64,000 bases of DNA from Arthrobacter sp. YN (GCF_002224285.1 NZ_CP022436.1:3658001-3722000); one strand, 5' to 3'; numbered from the stretch's first letter, positions 33,775-42,397 are shown. Made by a program: numbers and translations. The notes: generated by a model from the sequence alone, not told the origin.

Positions 33775-35369
33775 TGCTTCGCTTCTCCATTCCGGGCTTC
33801 ACTGTTCCGGGCTTCATTGTTCCGCTGTTCGCCCGCGTCGCCGTTGGCGGACGGCAGGGTCAGCCGGACTTCCGTTCCGTCGCTGCTGCTGTTGATGGTC
33901 GCTGTGCCACCGTGCCGCTTCATCCGGCCAATGATCGATTCCTTGACGCCCAGCCTGTCGTCCGGAACAGCATCCGGATCGAAACCGGGACCGCGGTCCT
34001 TGACGAAGATTTCCGTGGTGCCCGCAGTACTCTCCACATACACGGACACCGTGCCGCCGCCATGCCGTGCGGCGTTGAGCATCGCTTCCCGGGCTGCCTG
34101 CACCATGGCTTCGTGCCGCTCCGTCATGTCCGTATCGCCCACCGCCACCACTTCTACAGCGTGGCCCTGGGAGTCTTCAACCTCCGCTGCGATGGCTTTG
34201 ATGCGCTCGGCCAGAAGTCCCGCTTCCTTGGCCGGATCACTGAAAAGCCAGGCCCGGAGTTCGCGTTCCTGTGCCCTGGCAAGCCGTACGACGTCCTGTT
34301 CCGACCCCGCCCTGCGTTGGATCAGCGCCAGGGTCTGCAGTACGGAGTCGTGCAGATGGGCGGCGATCTCGGCGCGCTCCGTCTCGCGGATGCGTCCTGC
34401 CCGTTCTGTTTCCAGGTCCTTCCAAAACTTGAGTCCCCAAGGCAGCAGGACCAAGGCAACGCCGCCCAGGACGGCCACGGACGCCAGCAGCGCCAGCCAG
34501 GTCTGTTCCCACGATCCCGAGCCGGACACCATGACCAGGACGCCCGCCACCACCAGCGCCAGGCCGGCTGCCAGCCGGACCCAGCCCCCGGCTTGATCGG
34601 CTTTCGTCTTGTCCACCAGGCCGGCCCTGCGCGTTTCATCGAGCTGCATCCAGGCGATCGCGGCGCCGCCCAGGATGGCCGCGACCGGAATGAGGGTCCC
34701 CAGGGGAACGTCAACGCCGAACTGGCGGGCGATCAGGATGGCGGCCACCAGGAGCAGGGCCGCGCCGAGAAGGATTTCCTTGCCGTATTGGATGCGCCGT
34801 GAGGAGAACCAGGACGCCAAGCCTCCCCCGCCGCCGCTGCCTGCCCAGTCCCACGCGGCGGACGGACTGCCAAATCCTGCAGGTTCAGCAGCCTGCACCG
34901 GCCCCAAACCCAGGACGTCGCTGCCGCCCGGGACCGGACGCCCAGCGGCTGACCCGGAAAACGTCCCGCCCAGCGGGACAGAGCCAAAGACAGGAGGTGC
35001 GCCAACCGCGGATGGTGGGCTTCCGGCGTCGTACGTTTTCGCTGCCTGGTGACTTACAGCGCCTGGCGTGAGTCCGGCAGTCGTGGTTCCACCACTGGGC
35101 CCAGGGACGGGCGGCAGGCTCACGGCAGGAGCAATGGGCGACGCCGGACGGCGGGCATTGCGCTTGGCGCTCTCATCCGCGGTGGGAACCATGGTCCACA
35201 GCCACGCGTAGAAAGCCACGCCTGCACCGCCGGCGAAACACGCCAGGACCATGCCAATCCGGACGAACTTGACCGGCCAGCCCAAGTGATCGGCCAGTCC
35301 ACTGCAGACGCCCGCAATCATGCGGTCGCTGCTGCGGACCAGCACGGGGCGTTGTACAGCGGTAGTCAT
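33771..35369 (-). CDS. Sensor histidine kinase with N-terminal PspC domain
   Basis: The 532-residue protein starts at ATG 35369; the open frame further upstream has no family features. It has a PspC domain with one or two helices (residues about 8-60, DRMIAGVCSGLADHLGW), a Pro/Gly-rich linker, four or more membrane helices (about 170-310), a HisKA_3 dimerisation domain with HLHDSVLQTL (likely phospho-His340) and an HATPase domain (NAARHGGG, KDRGPGFDPD). The tail carries short NEARNSEAR repeats. PspC-domain kinases of this kind sense envelope stress in actinobacteria. It is divergent from further PspC-domain genes. Confidence 0.92.
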   Translation of the reverse strand: MTTAVQRPVLVRSSDRMIAGVCSGLADHLGWPVKFVRIGMVLACFAGGAGVAFYAWLWTMVPTADESAKRNARRPASPIAPAVSLPPVPGPSGGTTTAGLTPGAVSHQAAKTYDAGSPPSAVGAPPVFGSVPLGGTFSGSAAGRPVPGGSDVLGLGPVQAAEPAGFGSPSAAWDWAGSGGGGGLASWFSSRRIQYGKEILLGAALLLVAAILIARQFGVDVPLGTLIPVAAILGGAAIAWMQLDETRRAGLVDKTKADQAGGWVRLAAGLALVVAGVLVMVSGSGSWEQTWLALLASVAVLGGVALVLLPWGLKFWKDLETERAGRIRETERAEIAAHLHDSVLQTLALIQRRAGSEQDVVRLARAQERELRAWLFSDPAKEAGLLAERIKAIAAEVEDSQGHAVEVVAVGDTDMTERHEAMVQAAREAMLNAARHGGGTVSVYVESTAGTTEIFVKDRGPGFDPDAVPDDRLGVKESIIGRMKRHGGTATINSSSDGTEVRLTLPSANGDAGEQRNNEARNSEARNGEAKQ

Positions 35370-35494
35370 GTACCAATCCAAACACGGATAAGGGTGACCC
35401 GGACCGGAAACCAGCGTTGTTCGGGGGTCCCTCAGGGATGATTCAGGGTATCCCCCAGTAGAGGGAAGGACGGGCTGGACGGCAGGATCGAAGT

Positions 35495-36985
35495 ATGAAC
35501 GCGAACAGCATGAATCCAGAGGAACCCGGAGCGCCAGGCCCTGCCGGCACCTCCGGCTCACAGCAAGAGCCCACCGCCGGCGCTTCCGCGGGAACTGGTC
35601 CGGACAACGGCAACTACCCGCCGGCCGGCACCGCTCCGGCCACTTCCCAGGAGAACTTCTTCGACTGGATCCGTAGCCAAGGCATCCGCCGCGGACCGGA
35701 CCGCTGGATTGGCGGCGTCGCAAGCGGTGTGGCCCACCGCTTCGGCATCGACCCGCTGATTGTGAGGGGCATCTTCATTGTCCTGGCAGTCTTCGCCGGC
35801 GTAGGGGTGCTGCTTTACGGCATTGCCTGGGCCCTCCTGCCTGAGCCCGATGGCCGCATCCACGTCCAGGAAGCAGCTGCCGGCCGCTGGTCCGGAGGCA
35901 TGACCGGCGCGTTGATCACCACGATCATCGGGCTCCCGAGCCTGGGCCGTGGATTCTGGGGTTGGGGCTGGGACGGATTGCCCGGCCTGTTCTGGACGCT
36001 GTTCTGGATGGGTGGCGTCTTCTACCTCATCTACTTCCTGGTCCAACGCAACAAAGCTCCAAAGGGAGCTCCACCCATGAGCCCGCAGAACTACTCGGCG
36101 GCACCCGGCAAGACCGCCGCGTACGGAACCCCCACCACCTACGGTCCGTCTGCCGCGTATGGGGCTTCGGCTGCGAGCAACACGGGCGTCCCTGTCTACG
36201 GCGCCGGCCAGCACGGCACAAAACCCCATGGTCACAGCGCCAGCGCCGTACCGCCGTCGGGTCCTTACAGTTCGTTCAATCCGTCCGGCCCCCGTCCCCC
36301 GCAGGGCCCCACTCCCCCGGAGTACTGGCAGCCCAAGCCCGCCGCCCCCAAGCGCAAGGGACCCGGTGCTGCGATCGTGGCAGTCTCTGCCGGTGCTGCG
36401 TTGCTGGCCGGCGGTACGTTGAAAGCGCTCGACGCCGGGAACGTCATTGAGTTGGGCAACTCCGCCAACGCCGTGGTGTGGGCCACCGGTGCCGCAGTCC
36501 TGGGCCTGGGCATCCTGGTTGCAGGACTCCGCGGCCGGACCTCAGGGTTCCTTGGTTTCCTCGCAGTGGCTGCCCTCATCATCGGCGGGATCTTCAACGT
36601 AGTCCCCAGGGACGGAGACCGCTTCACTTTCCACGACGTCAACTGGGCACCCACATCCTTGGAGCAAGCGCGGCAAGGGATCGACGTCACCGGAGCCCAA
36701 GGGGTGGTGGACCTGAGCGACATCACCATGAATCCCCCGCTGATCTCCGAAGTCCTGATCCCCGTAGATGCGACCGCCAGCAACGTCACGGTCATCATTC
36801 CCGACGACGTGCCTGTGGAAGTCCGGGCGGACATGACCTTCGGCAACCTCAACGAACGCGGCTCGGACCGCGGCGGCCGGCTCCAGGACGAGCGGACCCT
36901 GTACAACACCGGGAAGCCCGGAGCCAACCTCGTGGTGGAAATCGACGGCACGTTCAGCAACGTGACCATCCAGGAAGGAAACTGA
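35495..36985 (+). CDS. PspC-domain membrane protein with LiaF-like (toast-rack) C-terminal domain
   Basis: The 496-residue protein has a Pro/Gly-rich N-terminus, a PspC domain with a transmembrane helix (about residues 60-125, RGPDRWIGGVASGVAHRFG), further hydrophobic segments, a low-complexity Tyr/Gly/Ala linker with repeated AAYG and a block of membrane helices near 290-365. The C-terminal region (about 390-496) resembles the LiaF/toast-rack fold, with repeated beta strands VTVIIPDDVPVEV and SNVTIQEGN. It is divergently transcribed from the kinase-regulator pair and likely belongs to the same envelope-stress system. Confidence 0.85.
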   Translation: MNANSMNPEEPGAPGPAGTSGSQQEPTAGASAGTGPDNGNYPPAGTAPATSQENFFDWIRSQGIRRGPDRWIGGVASGVAHRFGIDPLIVRGIFIVLAVFAGVGVLLYGIAWALLPEPDGRIHVQEAAAGRWSGGMTGALITTIIGLPSLGRGFWGWGWDGLPGLFWTLFWMGGVFYLIYFLVQRNKAPKGAPPMSPQNYSAAPGKTAAYGTPTTYGPSAAYGASAASNTGVPVYGAGQHGTKPHGHSASAVPPSGPYSSFNPSGPRPPQGPTPPEYWQPKPAAPKRKGPGAAIVAVSAGAALLAGGTLKALDAGNVIELGNSANAVVWATGAAVLGLGILVAGLRGRTSGFLGFLAVAALIIGGIFNVVPRDGDRFTFHDVNWAPTSLEQARQGIDVTGAQGVVDLSDITMNPPLISEVLIPVDATASNVTVIIPDDVPVEVRADMTFGNLNERGSDRGGRLQDERTLYNTGKPGANLVVEIDGTFSNVTIQEGN

Positions 36986-36986
36986 C

Positions 36987-37388
36987 ATGAGCACCAATGA
37001 GCCCGGCAAGGCCAACGAAGCCCAGCCCACAACACCTCTGCCCAAGGCAACAAACCCCACCGAGGCCCTGCCGAAGGAAACCCGCCCCACCGAGGCACTC
37101 CCGAAGCCACGGCTGCAGGAAATCCCGCTGACGCCACCCCTGGAGCGCAGCTTCCAGGTGGAGCACGCGGACGACGACGAACCCCGGCAAGCCCGGATCG
37201 GAACCGTGGTCTGGGGGTTGATCGTGATAGCCCTGGCTGCCTTGATCGTCATCTCAACGCTCGGTTGGGTGACACTGAACGGCACCTACGTGCTGATAGG
37301 CCTGATGATCGGCGCAGGAGCGGCCTTGGTGGTGGGAGGACTCCTCTCCGCCCGCAAGGGTTCCAAAAAAGTGACCACCACTAAGTGA
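36987..37388 (+). CDS. Small membrane protein of the PspC cluster, 133 aa
   Basis: The product has a long hydrophilic Pro/Thr/Glu-rich N-terminus with the repeated segment PTEALPK (residues about 23-40), then two transmembrane helices (about 72-94 and 100-120) and a basic tail ending KKVTTTK. It starts 1 bp after the stop of the PspC/toast-rack gene, so the two are coupled. I recognise no enzymatic motif. Its place suggests a membrane partner of the PspC proteins, comparable to LiaI-like proteins; that is inference. Confidence 0.8.
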   Translation: MSTNEPGKANEAQPTTPLPKATNPTEALPKETRPTEALPKPRLQEIPLTPPLERSFQVEHADDDEPRQARIGTVVWGLIVIALAALIVISTLGWVTLNGTYVLIGLMIGAGAALVVGGLLSARKGSKKVTTTK

Positions 37389-37419
37389 CAAAGCAACCAC
37401 AACAGGGAAGTCTGTAGCC

Positions 37420-37668
37420 ATGGACAAGTTCTTCAGCATCGTCAGGGGCTTCGGCCTGAAGCGTGGACCGCAACGCTGGCTGGGCGGCATCTGCGGAGGA
37501 ATCGCGGCAAAGCTCAGGGTGGACGTGGCATACGTCCGGGTGGCATTCCTGCTCTTCTGCCTGCTGCCTGGGCCCGCGTTCGTGATTTACATCCTGGGCT
37601 GGCTGCTCTTGCCGGACCAGAACAACAAGATCGCCCTCGAATCGTTCATCAGCCAGCGGTCCCGGTAG
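37420..37668 (+). CDS. Small PspC-domain protein, 82 aa
   Basis: Nearly the whole protein is a PspC domain. The basic start LKRGPQRWLGGICGGIAAKLRV is followed by a helix rich in Val/Phe/Leu and the closing GWLLLPDQN. PspC proteins sit in the membrane and take part in the phage-shock response. It is the third gene of the plus-strand PspC operon, 31 bp after the previous gene, with GGGAAG upstream and a terminator downstream. Confidence 0.88.
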   Translation: MDKFFSIVRGFGLKRGPQRWLGGICGGIAAKLRVDVAYVRVAFLLFCLLPGPAFVIYILGWLLLPDQNNKIALESFISQRSR

Positions 37669-37688
37669 ATCCCGGTCACAAAGCACGC

Positions 37689-37728
37689 GAAGCGTCCCGT
37701 CACCAGGCGGGGCGCTTCCTTTGTTTTC
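37689..37728 (+). terminator. Terminator of the PspC operon
   Basis: The stem GAAGCG(T)CCCG / CGGG(G)CGCTTC (37689-37699, 37708-37718) is followed by CTTTGTTTT. Confidence 0.85.
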
Positions 37729-37797
37729 GGCCACGTTTCCAATACCGCACGGCCGGGTTCAAAAGTAACCGTTTGTGTCCCACCCCACATGCGCGTC

Positions 37798-37803
37798 TAC
37801 AAT
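37798..37803 (+). promoter_or_regulatory. Candidate -10 of pfkA
   Basis: TACAAT is a near-perfect -10 hexamer about 58 bp upstream of pfkA. A TTGTGT lies 19 bp further upstream (37773-37778) and could be a weak -35. Confidence 0.4.
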
Positions 37804-37861
37804 CATGGGGAGCTCAGCGTGGCGCTCTGCACGTATTCCTCCAAGCCATGAGTGAGCAAAC

Positions 37862-38887
37862 ATGAAAATTGGCATTCTTACCAGCGGTGGCGACTGCCCC
37901 GGCCTCAACGCAGTGATCCGGGGAGCTGTCCTCAAGGGCATCGCCATCCACGGCCAGGAATTTGTGGGTTTCCGTGACGGCTGGCGTGGTGTTGTGGAAG
38001 GTGATGTCATCGACATCCCCCGCACCATGGTCCGCGGTATCGCCAAGCAGGGTGGCACCATCCTGGGCACGTCCCGCACCAACCCGTTCGAAAACGGGGG
38101 TGGCCCGGACGTCATCAAAGCCCATATGGAACGCCTGGGCATTGACGCGATCATCGCCATCGGCGGCGAGGGAACGCTGGCAGCGGCCAAGCGCCTCACC
38201 GACGCCGGCCTGAAAATCGTCGGCGTCCCCAAGACCGTGGACAACGACCTCGATGCCACCGACTACACCTTCGGATTCGATACCGCAGTCCAGATCGCTA
38301 CGGAGGCCATCGACCGCCTCCGGACCACCGGCGAGTCCCACCACCGGTGCATGATCGCCGAAGTCATGGGCCGCCATGTCGGTTGGATCGCCCTGCACGC
38401 GGGCATGGCCGCCGGTGCTCACGCCATCCTGATCCCCGAGCAGAAGGTCAGCATCGAGGAGATCACTGAATGGGTCCAGGAAGCCCATGATCGTGGCCGT
38501 GCGCCGCTGGTAGTAGTTGCCGAGGGCTTTGTTCCGGACCATATGGAGTCCCCGCACTCCGAGCGCGGCCTGGACACCTTCGGCCGTCCCCGCCTGGGCG
38601 GCATCGCTGACCAGCTGGCCCCTGAGATCGAGGCCCGCACGGGCATTGAAACCCGCGCCACGATCCTCGGCCACATCCAGCGCGGTGGCGTGCCCACCGC
38701 CTACGACCGCGTTTTGGCAACCCGCCTGGGCATGGCGGCCATCGACTCCGTAGTGGACGGACGATGGGGCACCATGGTGGCCCTCAAGGGAACGGACATC
38801 TCCCACGTGGGCTTCGAGGAAGCCCTGGGCAAGCTCAAAACCGTGCCGCAGCACCGCTACGACGAAGCGTCGGTGCTGTTCGGCTAG
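37862..38887 (+). CDS. pfkA: 6-phosphofructokinase (actinobacterial group III)
   Basis: The 341-residue enzyme phosphorylates fructose 6-phosphate in glycolysis. It shows the nucleotide loop LTSGGDCPGLNAVIRG (7-21), GGEGTLAAAKRL (101-112), PKTVDNDLD (123-131) with the catalytic Asp, and MGRHVGWIALHAG. The phosphate-donor selectivity positions are Gly104 and Lys124. Gly104 is the ATP-type residue while Lys124 is the PPi-type residue. In this family the Gly/Lys pair is known from ATP-dependent streptomycete enzymes, so ATP is the likely donor. ATG 37862 fits the family N-terminus although the ribosome site is weak. Confidence 0.95.
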   Translation: MKIGILTSGGDCPGLNAVIRGAVLKGIAIHGQEFVGFRDGWRGVVEGDVIDIPRTMVRGIAKQGGTILGTSRTNPFENGGGPDVIKAHMERLGIDAIIAIGGEGTLAAAKRLTDAGLKIVGVPKTVDNDLDATDYTFGFDTAVQIATEAIDRLRTTGESHHRCMIAEVMGRHVGWIALHAGMAAGAHAILIPEQKVSIEEITEWVQEAHDRGRAPLVVVAEGFVPDHMESPHSERGLDTFGRPRLGGIADQLAPEIEARTGIETRATILGHIQRGGVPTAYDRVLATRLGMAAIDSVVDGRWGTMVALKGTDISHVGFEEALGKLKTVPQHRYDEASVLFG

Positions 38888-38892
38888 TCGGC

Positions 38893-38898
38893 TAGGCT
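38893..38898 (+). promoter_or_regulatory. -10 hexamer for probable leaderless GNAT gene
   Basis: TAGGCT ends exactly 6 nt before the ATG at 38905, so the transcript probably begins at the start codon. Confidence 0.5.
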
Positions 38899-38904
38899 GA
38901 ATCC

Positions 38905-39654
38905 ATGACTCTTGAGCCCACGTCCGCTGCCATTATCCAGCTGGCGTGGGCTCGCCATTTGGGGCTCGACGACGACGCTTTCGCTACCGCAGCGGCCCGG
39001 CTCACCAACTCGACGATCGACCCCGGCGACCCCGCACACCGCATCACCCGCGTGGACGAATCAGCCCGGGCGGTGGTCTTCCTCAGGCTCTTCGGAGTTT
39101 CAGCACTGGTGGGACCACAGTGGGCCTTGGACGCCGCCGTCGGACTTCCTGATACAGAGCTCGCCCAACACGTGACGCTGCTGACGTTGACGCGATCCCA
39201 CGGAGGGCACGGGCGGGGATCAACGGCCTTGTTCTTCGCCGACGATTTGCCGCTGCAGCAACCCTCCGACGACCTCACGGTCTCCCGGGGCAACCCGGAA
39301 GCCATCAGCCTTGAAGCGCAGTGCCCTCCGGACGATGTCAATGAGGTGGGGCTGCAGGGCCTGGAACACCGGTTCACCATCATGCACCCTGACGAGGCAC
39401 CGCCCACCCCCGTGGCCTGCGGCGCCTACTCCGAATGGGAAGGCATCCTGGCCAACATGGGCGTCCTGGTGGCACCTCCGTGGCGTCGCCGCGGCCTGGG
39501 AACCCTGGCCGCGTCCATCGCTGCCCATGAAGCCCTGGCCGCGGGCCTGACCCTGCAATGGAAGGCCGACGTCAGCAATACCGGGGCACTCGCGATGGCC
39601 CGCAGCCTTGGCTTTGCCACGGGCGGGCTCCACGCGAGCGTGCTGCTCGGCTGA
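38905..39654 (+). CDS. GNAT family N-acetyltransferase, 249 aa
   Basis: The GNAT domain occupies the C-terminal half: acetyl-CoA loop VLVAPPWRRRGLGTLAASIA (about residues 190-209) and the family end NTGALAMARSLGF. The N-terminal 120 residues are less typical. The acceptor substrate is not known. The TAGGCT hexamer 6 nt upstream and the lack of a ribosome site point to a leaderless mRNA. It lies 17 bp after pfkA on the same strand and may also be reached by read-through. Confidence 0.85.
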   Translation: MTLEPTSAAIIQLAWARHLGLDDDAFATAAARLTNSTIDPGDPAHRITRVDESARAVVFLRLFGVSALVGPQWALDAAVGLPDTELAQHVTLLTLTRSHGGHGRGSTALFFADDLPLQQPSDDLTVSRGNPEAISLEAQCPPDDVNEVGLQGLEHRFTIMHPDEAPPTPVACGAYSEWEGILANMGVLVAPPWRRRGLGTLAASIAAHEALAAGLTLQWKADVSNTGALAMARSLGFATGGLHASVLLG

Positions 39655-39666
39655 CTCCCCCGGAGT

Positions 39667-39721
39667 TTTTGTACAGATGATGCCCTTGAGGAGCCTCCTT
39701 AAGGGCATCAGGTGTACAAAA
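39667..39721. terminator. Bidirectional terminator between convergent genes
   Basis: The long interrupted palindrome has outer arms TTTTGTACA / TGTACAAAA and inner arms GATGCCCTT / AAGGGCATC, closing on GGAGCCTCC. The flanking T and A runs give a T-tract for both strands. It lies between the GNAT gene (plus) and the DHA2 transporter gene (minus). Confidence 0.85.
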
Positions 39722-39723
39722 CC

Positions 39724-41244
39724 CTAGGTGTTGAGATCAGCCTTGGCAGTTTCCGGTGCAGGTGCGGACCTGCCGCCCCAGCCCTGCACCGGCTTCGGCT
39801 TGCCAAAGAACAGTGCCACCACGGCACCCAGCAGAACCGCGCAGGCGGGCAACAGGATGGACTGGCTCATCGCCGTCGAGAATCCTGCATGAAGGGCTTC
39901 CGGCAGTACGCCGCTCATGGACGCTTCGCCCACGGGAGCACCGGCGGGGGCTGCGGGCAATTCCGCCGAGAGCCGCGACTGGATCAGGGCAGCGATGGCC
40001 GCTGAACCCAGGACAGCACCGATTTGGCGGGTGGTGTTGAAGACACCGGACCCCGCACCGGCCTGCCGTGGTTCCAGGTTGCGGGTGGTGGCGTTGGAGA
40101 CCGGTCCCCAGATGAAAGCATTGGCAACACCCTGCAGCGCGCTGGGCAGCAGGAACATCCAGATGGGCGTGTCCGGACCCAGCAGGGCAGCAGTCCAGAA
40201 GAGGGCTCCTGCCATGCAGAGCAGGCCAAACGAGGCAAAGTATCGTGGATTCGCCCGGTCAATGAGCTTGCCGACGAACGGCGCCAGCGCACCGGAAATA
40301 ACGGCCATGGGGATCATGAGCAGCGCCGACTGGGTTGGCGTCAACCCGCGGACCGTCTGGTAGTAAAAGATGGTGGGCAGCGGGAACGCCGTCACCGTGA
40401 AGCCGACGGCCATGATGGTGGTGTTGCCCAGGGAGAAGTTGCGGTCCTTGAACAGGCCAAGCGGCAGCAGGGGCTCCCCGCCCCGGCGCTCAAGGAGCCA
40501 TTGCCAGAGCACAAAGAGCACCAGGACCACCAGCCCGGTAATGATCAGGCCCCAGACGGTAACGAAGCCGGTGACTGTTCCCCACTTGTACGTCTGGCCT
40601 TCCTGGATACCAAAGACCAGCAGGAACATGCCGACGGCGGACAGCACCACGCCGAGGACGTCGAAAGAGTGCGTGTGGGTGGTCAGTTTCGGTACGAAAC
40701 GCATCACCAGGATGAAGGCCACGATCCCGATGGGGACGTTGACGAAGAAGATCCATTCCCAGCCCAGGCTGTCCACCAGCACGCCGCCCAGGATAGGGCC
40801 AACCAGCACGGCCATACCGGCGGTAGCCCCCCACAGCCCCATGGCTGCACCGCGGCGGTCCGGCGGGAAGATGCGGGTGATGACGGCCATGGTCTGGGGT
40901 GTCATCATGGCTGCACCCAGGCCCTGGAGGACACGGGCGGCGATCAACATGGTGATGTCACCGGACAGGCCGCACCACAACGACGCCAGGGTGAAGACCA
41001 CCAGGCCTATCAGGTAGAGGTTCTTTGGTCCGAACCGGTCCCCCAACCTCCCGGTGATGAGCAGGGGCACTGCGTACGCCAGCAAATAGGCGCTGGTGAC
41101 CCAGATGACGGCATTGATGTCCGTGTTGAGGCCCTCCATGATCCGCGGATTCGCGACCGACACGATGGTGGTGTCGATGAGGATCATGAAGAAGCCCACC
41201 ACGAGTGACCAGAGCGCCGGCCACGGCTTAGCTACGTTTTCCAA
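39724..41244 (-). CDS. DHA2 (EmrB/QacA) family MFS drug efflux transporter
   Basis: The 506-residue protein has the 14-helix pattern of the DHA2 family, with the loop 2-3 motif GRLGDRFGPKNLYLIG (motif A) and GPILGGVLVDSLGWEWIFFVN (motif C-like) in helix 5. These proteins export drugs or toxic compounds in exchange for protons. The start TTG at 41244 has AAAGGA five bases upstream and lies inside the end of the padR gene (17-bp overlap), so the two are one operon. The substrate cannot be predicted. Confidence 0.9.
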   Translation of the reverse strand: MENVAKPWPALWSLVVGFFMILIDTTIVSVANPRIMEGLNTDINAVIWVTSAYLLAYAVPLLITGRLGDRFGPKNLYLIGLVVFTLASLWCGLSGDITMLIAARVLQGLGAAMMTPQTMAVITRIFPPDRRGAAMGLWGATAGMAVLVGPILGGVLVDSLGWEWIFFVNVPIGIVAFILVMRFVPKLTTHTHSFDVLGVVLSAVGMFLLVFGIQEGQTYKWGTVTGFVTVWGLIITGLVVLVLFVLWQWLLERRGGEPLLPLGLFKDRNFSLGNTTIMAVGFTVTAFPLPTIFYYQTVRGLTPTQSALLMIPMAVISGALAPFVGKLIDRANPRYFASFGLLCMAGALFWTAALLGPDTPIWMFLLPSALQGVANAFIWGPVSNATTRNLEPRQAGAGSGVFNTTRQIGAVLGSAAIAALIQSRLSAELPAAPAGAPVGEASMSGVLPEALHAGFSTAMSQSILLPACAVLLGAVVALFFGKPKPVQGWGGRSAPAPETAKADLNT

Positions 41245-41857
41245 GGGATTCCTTTGGCTTGTGTGAAATGTCTGATGGAGCCGGCAGGGGTTCGTCCCAG
41301 GGCAGGTGCCCGTTGCCCAACTCCTCGAGGAGGCCGCGGATCCACGCGATCTCCGTTCGGCGCATTGCTTGTTGATACGTGATGTCGATCCAGTACTTGC
41401 GGGCAAGTCCCTTGGCCGTCACCGTGGCCTCCGCCCGGACCAGGAAGTCGAGATCGGCGGTGAGCGCCACGACCCGCTCCTCCAGGAGTTCCTTCACCAC
41501 GGCCGCAGGGAGGTGATGTGCCTCGGCGATGGCGTGCGGAAACAGGGGGTACTCGTTGACGGGAGTGGAGAGCATGGCTTGGAGCCGGGCGTCGAGGGCT
41601 TGGTGTCCGGCATCCGTGATCCGGTAGGTGGTCCGCTCGGGCCGGTTGCCTTCCCGTCCGGTTCCCGTGGCCTCCACGAGTCCGTTTTCTTCAAGCCTGC
41701 CCACGGCGTGGTAGAGCGTTCCCGGACGTACCTTGACCAGCCTGTCTTCGTGGCGGGCCATCAGCAGTTGATACATCTCGTACGGATGCATGGGTTCCTC
41801 TGCCAACAGGGCCAGGGATGCGACGCCCAAGGGCGTCAGATCGGAAATTCTGGGCAT
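41228..41857 (-). CDS. PadR family transcriptional regulator
   Basis: The 209-residue protein starts MPRISDLTPLGVASLALLAE at ATG 41857, preceded by AAAGGGG. It has the PadR winged helix-turn-helix (HPYEMYQLLMARHEDRLV, RPGTLYHAVGRLEENGLVE, TYRITDAGH) and a C-terminal helical dimerisation region (Vir_act_alpha_C-like). PadR proteins repress efflux or stress genes and release DNA on ligand binding. It is coupled to the DHA2 transporter downstream and probably represses both through the palindrome at 41895-41910. Confidence 0.92.
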   Translation of the reverse strand: MPRISDLTPLGVASLALLAEEPMHPYEMYQLLMARHEDRLVKVRPGTLYHAVGRLEENGLVEATGTGREGNRPERTTYRITDAGHQALDARLQAMLSTPVNEYPLFPHAIAEAHHLPAAVVKELLEERVVALTADLDFLVRAEATVTAKGLARKYWIDITYQQAMRRTEIAWIRGLLEELGNGHLPWDEPLPAPSDISHKPKESLGKRS

Positions 41858-41894
41858 AGTCGGCCCCTTTCCGTGACGTATATTCCACCACAAC

Positions 41895-41910
41895 TATTCC
41901 ACGTGGAATA
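41895..41910. promoter_or_regulatory. Candidate PadR operator palindrome
   Basis: TATTCCACGTGGAATA is a perfect 16-bp palindrome 38 bp upstream of the padR start. A further half-site TATTCCAC lies next to it at 41881-41888, with the same orientation as the left half. The position fits autorepression. Confidence 0.65.
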
Positions 41911-41969
41911 TAAGGGCCGCAAGTAAGCCCGGCCGCTGGGCGACCGGGCTGCTTGGAGGGCGGGTTGAC

Positions 41970-42397
41970 TCAGCCCAGAAGGGCCAGGATCTCAGCCCGG
42001 GCGAACATGGCCGCAGCCTCGCGCGCGGTGGGGGTTCCGGCGTCGGGGTCTGCTCCTGCGTCCAACAGAATCCGCGCCACGCCCGTGTATCCCTTGAAAA
42101 CCGCGCCTGCAAGGGGCGTCTGGCCGCGGTCGTTGGCCGCATTGACGTCAGCGCCGTGGTGGAGGATTAACTGCACAGCTTCCTCGTGCCCATGATAGGC
42201 AGCCAACATCAGCAAGGAATCCCCGCGGCGTTGGTCAGCGTGGAAGGAGCGCCGGCGGACAAGTAGCCACGCAACAGATCAGTGTTGCCCTCGCGGGCGG
42301 CTTCGAACAGGGCGTGGGCAAGCGCCAACGTCTCGTCGTCGGCGCTTGTATCCTGGCTGGCGGGCTCGGAACCTGCAGGCTGGTTAAGGTGGCTCAT
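41970..42397 (-). pseudogene. Ankyrin-repeat protein gene, frameshifted by one missing G
   Basis: The first part (42397 to about 42222) reads MSHLNQPAGSEPAS...LTNAAG and then runs to an early stop at 42209. The second part continues in another frame as LMLAAYHGHEEAVQLILHHG, GADVNAANDRGQTPLAGAV and a further ankyrin repeat. Adding one G to the GGGG run at 42224-42221 restores one 142-residue frame reading NAAGDSLLMLAAYHGH. The product would be a small ankyrin-repeat protein for protein binding. ATG 42397 overlaps the stop of ygfZ by four bases. The same kind of error recurs in three other genes, so a sequencing error is likely. Confidence 0.85.

Noticed and set aside
37862..38887. PPi-dependent phosphofructokinase.
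   Set aside because: PPi enzymes have Asp at 104; this one has Gly, so ATP is the more likely donor despite Lys124.
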